64,000 nucleotides of DNA. Origin: Cymodocea nodosa (taxonomy: Eukaryota; Streptophyta; Magnoliopsida; Alismatales; Cymodoceaceae). The notes below the pieces were generated by a model, which worked only from the letters and a program-made list of their open reading frames with translations, had not been told where the DNA came from and did not search any database. Within the stretch, counting starts at the first letter, position 1. Every line of letters begins with the position of its first letter. The stretch spans positions 17,132,001 through 17,196,000 of the forward strand of contig CM072343.1 in assembly GCA_036874045.1 (NCBI GenBank), given 5' to 3'. Made by a program: the position numbers and the translations under genes. Shown in pieces: positions 63,601 to 64,000 of the stretch.

Positions 63601-63943
63601 CCTTCCATCCTGGATGCATTTTTCTTTAATATTATTTTTTAGTTAAAGAAAATATTGGTTCATTGGAAAAAAATATCTTTCATTTCTTTCTTTCATCTTA
63701 ATCAAAAAGAGAACTTATGGGTACAGAAGACATAATTAAAATACTCATTTTTTTCTTCTTCAATAAAATCATAAATCTGAAGGGCTAAGTCAATGCATTT
63801 GTCATATTCTTTAGAACATTTGGTTAATTTTTTTTAAAATGGTTTAGCATATAATCTATTAACACAGATTTAGCACCTTCATTCCATTTTTGCAGGGACT
63901 TTCTATTTTGATTGCATTCCTCATTTCAGCTGTATTTCATGAG
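18287..63943 (+). CDS. DGAT1: Diacylglycerol O-acyltransferase 1 (13 exons seen, 3' end beyond window)
   Basis: DGAT1 is an ER membrane enzyme of the MBOAT family that joins a fatty acyl group from acyl-CoA to diacylglycerol, the final step of triacylglycerol synthesis. Exons: 18287–18607, 21383–21463, 21563–21636, 21760–21835, 22163–22230, 27123–27246, 29450–29548, 35122–35223, 35330–35466, 44118–44199, 44314–44334, 53386–53448, 63896–63943. They total 432 codons in one frame without a stop, and every junction is GT–AG. The product shows a hydrophilic N-terminus with RRRR (about residues 22–25), [12 protein letters not shown] before the first membrane segment, the DGAT signature FYKDWWN (exon 10), [11 protein letters not shown] (exon 12) and the MBOAT His in SAVFHE (exon 13). 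The usual length of about 500–530 implies 70–80 residues to the right of the window. Introns range from 99 bp to 10.4 kb; the large ones are filled with transposons. Confidence 0.97.
18608..21382 (+). other. DGAT1 intron 1 (2,775 bp)
   Basis: Contains the nonautonomous Harbinger-like element at 19770–20748. The block 19160–19410 has an open frame on each strand with no family I recognise. The rest is ordinary AT-rich intron. Confidence 0.8.
19770..20748. mobile_element. Nonautonomous Harbinger-like element (~980 bp)
   Basis: Begins GGGGGGGTTTGTGCG and ends TGTGCACAACTAGGTCC, so the ends are imperfect inverted repeats sharing the GTTTGTGC/GCACAA core of the Harbinger copies in this window. 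CTA flanks both sides (19767–19769 and 20749–20751), a 3-bp target duplication close to the usual TTA. The subterminal sequences GAAATGAAATGACGGAAAA and its inverted counterpart TTCCATCATTTCATTTTTCG extend the symmetry. The interior is very AT-rich and noncoding. Confidence 0.7.
21383..21463 (+). CDS. DGAT1: DGAT1 exon 2
   Basis: 27 codons, [20 protein letters not shown] and then IIENLMK: the first transmembrane segment, very close to the Arabidopsis protein. Acceptor GTGACAG, donor AAG|GTTTGC. Confidence 0.95.
21563..21636 (+). CDS. DGAT1: DGAT1 exon 3
   Basis: 74 bp encoding [20 protein letters not shown] and LVMC, plus two bases of the next codon. Follows a 99-bp intron. RDWPL is a conserved DGAT1 stretch. 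Confidence 0.95.
21760..21835 (+). CDS. DGAT1: DGAT1 exon 4
   Basis: 76 bp. Its first base completes a Cys codon; then come [20 protein letters not shown] and IIPET, the second membrane segment followed by a basic loop. Flanking introns are 123 and 327 bp. Confidence 0.95.
22163..22230 (+). CDS. DGAT1: DGAT1 exon 5
   Basis: 68 bp encoding [20 protein letters not shown] and IL, plus two bases of an Arg codon: the third membrane segment. The donor CAG|GTTAGA opens a 4.9-kb intron. Confidence 0.95.
22821..22860. repeat. (AAAAT)n microsatellite
   Basis: About eight perfect AAAAT units inside DGAT1 intron 5. Confidence 0.95.
23232..23621. repeat. 195-bp tandem duplication
   Basis: TATTGGCATACATTGCTGAT starts at 23236 and again at 23431, with the rest of the unit (GTTGCAACTCTCAAGGGTGC, GAGGTAGTGCCTTAGTAAT, CATGCCAAGAGTCCCC) repeated almost without change. 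Only a few substitutions separate the copies, so the duplication is fairly recent. The unit's origin is unknown. Confidence 0.95.
24941..25103 (-). mobile_element. Copia-type LTR with primer-binding site
   Basis: On the minus strand a 149-bp LTR (25103–24955) starts TGTTAGAAATGTTATG and ends TTAACA. It is followed at once by TGGTATCAAAGCCC, a primer site resembling the initiator-Met tRNA 3' end used by plant Copia elements. The LTR start resembles that of the Copia at 37786–43930, so they are probably one family. No partner LTR or polyprotein is recognisable to the left; about 0.8 kb of leader-like sequence (24120–24940) may be what remains. Confidence 0.75.
27123..27246 (+). CDS. DGAT1: DGAT1 exon 6
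   Basis: 124 bp. The first base completes Arg; then [20 protein letters not shown] and [20 protein letters not shown] and K, a membrane segment and loop conserved in plant DGAT1. Donor AAG|GTGAGT. Confidence 0.96.
27247..29449 (+). other. DGAT1 intron 6 (2,203 bp)
   Basis: Mostly a decayed minus-strand Copia fragment (listed). The last ~350 bp before exon 7 show nothing. Confidence 0.75.
27490..29060 (-). pseudogene. Decayed Copia gag-pol fragment
   Basis: Reading leftward on the minus strand, similarity begins with a protease-like block ([20 protein letters not shown], positions 28855–28780, where Copia usually has D-S-G-A) followed by [11 protein letters not shown]. Heavily broken integrase and RT-like pieces follow (28550–27900). 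It ends with an RNase H tail reading [20 protein letters not shown] at about 27700–27640. Many stops and frameshifts, with no LTRs identified. Confidence 0.7.
29450..29548 (+). CDS. DGAT1: DGAT1 exon 7
   Basis: 33 codons, [20 protein letters not shown] and [13 protein letters not shown]. The second half ([11 protein letters not shown]) is a highly conserved DGAT1/MBOAT block; the first half is a variable loop. Donor CAG|GTATCA. Confidence 0.96.
30480..31150. repeat. Degenerate repeat field (GAATATTAGTTATTTTCAG-like)
   Basis: Some thirty decayed copies of a motif like GTGAATATTAGTTATTTTCA run head to tail over 670 bp. Unit length is about 17–25 bp and drifts. It lies directly upstream of the hAT coding remnant and may be internal to that element. 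Confidence 0.85.
31340..32412 (+). pseudogene. hAT transposase N-terminal fragment
   Basis: A BED-type zinc-finger remnant, [20 protein letters not shown], starts at 31348. From about 31950 the DUF659-type hAT region is readable: [20 protein letters not shown], then [14 protein letters not shown], then [13 protein letters not shown] followed by a stop where hAT proteins have GWT, then SIRKQIINF. It continues weakly to [12 protein letters not shown] at 32412, where LINE-like sequence begins. The C-terminal half with the dimerisation domain is missing. Confidence 0.75.
32413..34364 (+). mobile_element. L1-like LINE fragment (ORF1 remnant and 3' tail)
   Basis: Contains a decayed ORF1-like region: [12 protein letters not shown] near 33055, ALLPARV near 33180, and a CCHC-type remnant [13 protein letters not shown] near 33460–33500, as in plant L1 ORF1 proteins. 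The tail (TTTTAGCTTGCCTATGGCTT, GTGTAGGCCT, CTGTTCAAAAAAG; 34285–34362) resembles the tail at 46360–46436, which follows a recognisable LINE C-terminus, and this links the two copies. ORF2 (endonuclease and RT) is absent. Confidence 0.6.
34368..34648. mobile_element. Tourist-like MITE (281 bp)
   Basis: The left end GGTCCTGTTTGGTTGACTCT and right end (minus strand) TGGCATCTTTGATTGTCTAT are imperfect inverted repeats that continue into TAATCTTAATGTAAT and TAATCTATGTAATG. TTA flanks both sides (34365–34367 and 34649–34651). It was inserted at the very 3' end of the LINE fragment. No coding capacity. Confidence 0.75.
35122..35223 (+). CDS. DGAT1: DGAT1 exon 8
   Basis: 34 codons, [20 protein letters not shown] and [14 protein letters not shown]: conserved basic loop and membrane segment. 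Followed by a 106-bp intron. Confidence 0.97.
35330..35466 (+). CDS. DGAT1: DGAT1 exon 9
   Basis: 137 bp, [40 protein letters not shown] and CFFHL, plus two bases of a Trp codon completed in exon 10. YINPIV and ERVLKLSVP are DGAT1 signatures. Confidence 0.97.
36290..37140 (+). pseudogene. Copia 3' remnant: RT end, RNase H, polypurine tract
   Basis: Broken frames read as the end of a Copia RT and RNase H: a block near 36390–36480, [15 protein letters not shown] near 36585–36630, [20 protein letters not shown] near 36762–36820 and [11 protein letters not shown] near 36845–36880. The polypurine tract TTGAGGGGGGAG at about 37001 is where a 3' LTR should begin; the next ~130 bp, with TATATATA at 37101, may be that LTR. 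There is no 5' half in this position. Confidence 0.65.
37786..37931 (+). repeat. 5' LTR of Copia element in intron 9
   Basis: 146 bp, TG…CA, with a TATATATATATA string near 37856 as a likely TATA region. Followed at once by the tRNA primer site. Confidence 0.8.
38834..40586 (+). mobile_element. Solo LTR (1,753 bp) inside Copia gag
   Basis: Starts TGTTAGGGATAATG and ends CCTTTTCTAACA, with no primer site or coding sequence. Flanks are ATATT (38829–38833) and ATTTT (40587–40591), a 5-bp duplication with one change. Taking out the insert and one flank copy restores the host gag frame from Y-E-H-E-T-S-I-S into F-E-I-Y-E-Q, which fixes the boundaries. It is best explained as a solo LTR left by recombination of a larger retrotransposon; a non-coding TRIM-like element is the alternative. 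Orientation is inferred only. Confidence 0.75.
39090..39252. repeat. Three tandem ~55-bp units inside the solo LTR
   Basis: The unit containing GTAAAGTTATGAAGTTA, CATTTATATATAAAGATT and TAAATCTTAAG occurs three times in a row with few changes. Variants of CGTAAAGTTAT are scattered through much of the LTR. Confidence 0.85.
43830..43930 (+). repeat. 3' LTR of Copia element in intron 9
   Basis: 101 bp, about 45 bp shorter than its 5' partner, with a changed middle part and well-kept ends (TGTGAGAAAAGTTATG … CTCTCACA). Confidence 0.75.
44118..44199 (+). CDS. DGAT1: DGAT1 exon 10
   Basis: 82 bp. The first base completes Trp; then [20 protein letters not shown] and [14 protein letters not shown] is the FYxDWWN fingerprint of the DGAT1/ACAT branch of MBOAT enzymes. 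Followed by a 114-bp intron. Confidence 0.98.
44314..44334 (+). CDS. DGAT1: DGAT1 exon 11, 21-nt microexon
   Basis: Seven codons, YWRMWNM, between CAG at 44311–44313 and GTACGT at 44335. The residues match the conserved segment between FYxDWWN and HKWMVRH, and the frame is kept on both sides. The following intron is 9.05 kb. Confidence 0.93.
44421..44515 (+). mobile_element. tRNA-derived SINE relic
   Basis: GGTGAGCATTGTTGCATTGG, then CAAGATTGTTCCATTGTGAC, then TTGAAAGTTATGTGTTCAAATCC resemble the tRNA-like head of plant Au-type SINEs. GTTCAAATCC fits a Pol III B box (GWTCRANNC) and the A-box region is near ATGGTGAGCATTG. A T-run follows. The body is short and the ends are not defined. Confidence 0.45.
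45400..46440 (+). pseudogene. L1-like LINE, 3' end (zf-RVT region and tail)
   Basis: A broken frame reads the reverse-transcriptase zinc-binding domain near the C-terminus of plant LINE ORF2: [18 protein letters not shown] near 45580–45635, [16 protein letters not shown] near 45670–45720, and a C-x2-C remnant (CKFCGA) near 45785. The noncoding tail has a 32-bp duplication of GTCTGTTTGTTGTCTTGTTA (46201–46260). It ends in CTCACCTATGGCTTTTGTAG and GTTGCTCAAAAAG, like the tail of the LINE fragment at 32413–34364. The 5' part is missing. Confidence 0.7.
46870..46905 (+). other. Possible Copia primer-binding-site remnant
   Basis: CTAATTCAACA followed by TGGTATCAAAGTTCAG looks like an LTR end and Met-tRNA primer site. 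No clear LTR start or partner LTR was found, so it could be chance or a small relic. Confidence 0.3.
47101..47540. repeat. Direct repeat with CTAGGAAAGYTTTCCTAG motifs, second copy split by Copia
   Basis: 47101–47160 has CTTCTAGGAAGCTTTCCTAG and later TTCCTATAAATACATGGGTG. The same order recurs at 47501–47540 (CCTCTAGGAAGGTTTCCTAG … TATATGTTCC) and resumes after the Copia element at 52240–52257 (TATAAATACATGGGAGGG). A third weaker copy lies near 47430–47480. The element behind this repeat is not identified. Confidence 0.65.
47541..47660 (-). repeat. 3' LTR of Copia in intron 11
   Basis: Matches 52109–52234 over its length (shared ACTTGACTTAGGTTGAAGAC and GTAAATGGA strings), with a short deletion of the ACGAAAAGATG stretch and scattered substitutions. 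Confidence 0.9.
47732..48663 (-). pseudogene. Copia reverse transcriptase and RNase H region
   Basis: 48663–48187 is a 158-codon open stretch of [16 protein letters not shown], the active-site region reading [11 protein letters not shown] where Copia has YVDDILLTGND (so one catalytic Asp is lost), QYFLGIKFA, and [20 protein letters not shown]. 47962–47732 is the RNase H tail: [53 protein letters not shown]. Weaker upstream RT pieces extend to about 49070. Confidence 0.85.
49570..50241 (-). pseudogene. Copia integrase core, catalytic residues changed
   Basis: A 223-codon open stretch matches the Copia integrase core: VHCDDWRPF (first Asp kept), [26 protein letters not shown] where the second catalytic Asp is Asn, and [14 protein letters not shown] where the catalytic Glu (usually NGVAERKNRH) is Lys. 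[15 protein letters not shown] and [13 protein letters not shown] follow. The long open frame therefore does not mean a working enzyme. Confidence 0.85.
50640..51809 (-). pseudogene. Copia gag and protease remnants
   Basis: The gag start is at 51809 ([15 protein letters not shown]), with [20 protein letters not shown] at about 51700–51640. A second frame from 51518 gives [20 protein letters not shown]. The zinc knuckle near 50990–50930 reads [15 protein letters not shown] with one Cys changed to His. The protease block near 50720–50650 reads [20 protein letters not shown], with the active-site Gly changed to Arg. Confidence 0.8.
52109..52234 (-). repeat. 5' LTR of Copia in intron 11
   Basis: 126 bp partner of 47541–47660, next to the decayed primer site at about 52096–52108. 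Confidence 0.9.
53386..53448 (+). CDS. DGAT1: DGAT1 exon 12
   Basis: 21 codons, [20 protein letters not shown] and K. HKWxxRHxYxP is the conserved motif next to the active-site region. Donor AAG|GTAATG opens a 10.4-kb intron. Confidence 0.97.
53750..56160 (-). mobile_element. hAT transposon remnant (C-terminal half), split by a Harbinger-like insertion
   Basis: On the minus strand, [17 protein letters not shown] (about 56120–56070) and [13 protein letters not shown] (about 55965–55925) lead to [11 protein letters not shown] ending at 55790. The frame resumes at 54752 as [20 protein letters not shown], the hAT dimerisation domain (usually IAIKVLSQTCSSSGCERNW). [12 protein letters not shown] and [20 protein letters not shown] (about 54525–54410) are the usual hAT tail. 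CCTGGGTGCCTAGGTGTCAC at 53780 resembles the GCGCC-rich ends of some plant hAT elements, but 8-bp target duplications were not found. Confidence 0.7.
54753..55787 (-). mobile_element. Nonautonomous Harbinger-like element nested in hAT (1,035 bp)
   Basis: The ends are GGGTCTTTTTTTGCACTTAG on the left and, read inward on the minus strand, TGAGTGTTTGCACACCCAGA on the right, imperfect inverted repeats with the same TTTGCAC core as the other copies. TTTA flanks both sides (54749–54752 and 55788–55791). A second terminal-like motif, GGGTGTTTGTGCACGTCAC (minus strand, near 55730), lies inside the right end. The right half is GC-richer, as in copies A and B; its open frames (55061–55507, 55392–55670) match nothing I know. 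Taking it out restores the hAT reading frame exactly. Confidence 0.8.
56542..57470 (+). pseudogene. LINE ORF2 endonuclease region
   Basis: [20 protein letters not shown] at 56626–56685 holds the catalytic Glu of the AP-like endonuclease (LQETK), followed by [15 protein letters not shown]. 57120–57470 reads the linker to [21 protein letters not shown] and [19 protein letters not shown]. Confidence 0.8.
57579..59614 (+). pseudogene. LINE ORF2 reverse transcriptase and zinc-binding region
   Basis: RT motifs in order: [20 protein letters not shown] (58018–58077), [19 protein letters not shown] (58222–58278), the active site [12 protein letters not shown] near 58535–58570 (plant LINEs usually have YADD), then [18 protein letters not shown] and [17 protein letters not shown] (58730–58880). 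The zinc-binding part [11 protein letters not shown] ends at 59614, where the Copia element begins. Confidence 0.85.
59615..60411 (+). repeat. 5' LTR of the nested Copia element
   Basis: 797 bp. A good TATA box, TATAAATA, lies at 59990–59997, with CAGTTGATAAGTTGACACTTG and a TGTGTGTGTG string downstream. Confidence 0.92.
59990..59997 (+). promoter_or_regulatory. TATA box in the 5' LTR
   Basis: TATAAATA in the context CACCTATAAATAGGGATG. The same box is kept in the 3' LTR at 62767–62774, in sense with DGAT1. Confidence 0.7.
60480..61720 (+). pseudogene. Copia gag, protease and GAG-pre-integrase (broken)
   Basis: Gag reads [20 protein letters not shown] (about 60490–60550) and, in an open stretch at 60711–60917, [20 protein letters not shown] followed by [22 protein letters not shown] knuckle remnant, [15 protein letters not shown], lies near 61125–61170. 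The protease motif [13 protein letters not shown] (61266–61305) keeps [24 protein letters not shown] (61455–61515) is the pre-integrase block. Several stops and at least one frameshift interrupt it. Confidence 0.85.
61721..62403. other. Unassigned end of the nested Copia interior
   Basis: Where integrase and RT should be, there is only about 680 bp. The frame through 61780–62060 ([24 protein letters not shown]) resembles no Copia domain I know. It may be rearranged or captured sequence. It ends at AGTGGAAGA, a weak polypurine tract before the 3' LTR. Confidence 0.5.
62404..63177 (+). repeat. 3' LTR of the nested Copia element
   Basis: 774 bp partner of 59615–60411, with a deletion of about 20 bp in the CACCTTATCAATGG region and many substitutions. 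Confidence 0.92.
63896..63943 (+). CDS. DGAT1: DGAT1 exon 13
   Basis: 16 codons, [16 protein letters not shown], containing the invariant MBOAT His in the usual S-A-x-F-H-E setting. The donor GAG|GTTAGT shows that more exons follow beyond the window. Confidence 0.96.
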
Positions 63944-64000
63944 GTTAGTTGAGTATTGAGGTTATTGCAAAAAAATTAGCACCTTCACATAAAACTCCTT

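Larger units (their letters stand above)
53449..63895 (+). other. DGAT1 intron 12 (10,447 bp)
   Basis: Two nested pairs fill it: hAT split by a Harbinger-like element, and LINE split by a Copia (all listed). 53449–53740 and 63530–63895 show nothing recognisable. Confidence 0.85.

Overview
This is a stretch of nuclear DNA from a flowering plant. It has GT–AG introns, plant-type transposons (PIF/Harbinger, hAT, Copia, L1-like LINE, a tRNA-derived SINE relic) and two recognisable plant genes. It is AT-rich and full of nested transposable elements. I cannot assign a species; the giant TE-filled introns recall genomes such as grapevine or lotus, but that is only an impression.

Host genes. (1) On the minus strand, 1727–1957 looks like the first exon of a THO6/DWA1-like WD40 protein; its other exons would lie beyond the left edge. 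(2) On the plus strand, thirteen exons of a diacylglycerol O-acyltransferase 1 (DGAT1) gene run from the ATG at 18287 to 63943. They give 432 codons in one continuous frame, every intron is GT–AG, and the last ~70–80 codons lie beyond the right edge. The two genes are divergent (head to head), about 16.3 kb apart.

Layout. 1–1726: probable intron or flank of the THO6-like gene. About 2075–6928: Harbinger copy A, decayed, minus strand. 7183–12767: Harbinger copy B, minus strand, with TIRs and a TTA/TAA target duplication. Copy B has an uninterrupted two-exon Myb-like ORF1 and an uninterrupted three-exon transposase with its DDE residues, so it may be autonomous; it also carries an array of 38-bp palindromes. 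12891–13515: a 205-bp tandem repeat. 14122–14760: Harbinger copy C, truncated, plus strand. 14761–18286: AT-rich flank of DGAT1. 18287–64000: DGAT1, with four introns of 99–123 bp, one of 327 bp and seven of 2.2–10.4 kb.

The large introns hold: intron 1, a nonautonomous Harbinger-like element; intron 5, a 195-bp duplication and a Copia LTR with primer site; intron 6, a decayed Copia pol; intron 7, a degenerate repeat field, a hAT fragment, a LINE fragment and a MITE; intron 9, a Copia 3' remnant and a full-length decayed Copia whose gag is split by a 1.75-kb solo LTR; intron 11, a SINE relic, a LINE fragment and a Copia with a perfect 5-bp target duplication; intron 12, a hAT remnant split by a nonautonomous Harbinger, then an L1-like LINE split by a Copia retrotransposon.

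No multigene pathway is encoded. The most unusual structures are the palindrome array and repeated terminal motifs inside the apparently intact Harbinger B, the GC-rich minisatellites near the ORF1 side of the Harbinger copies, and the great expansion of DGAT1 around very short exons, one of only 21 nt.
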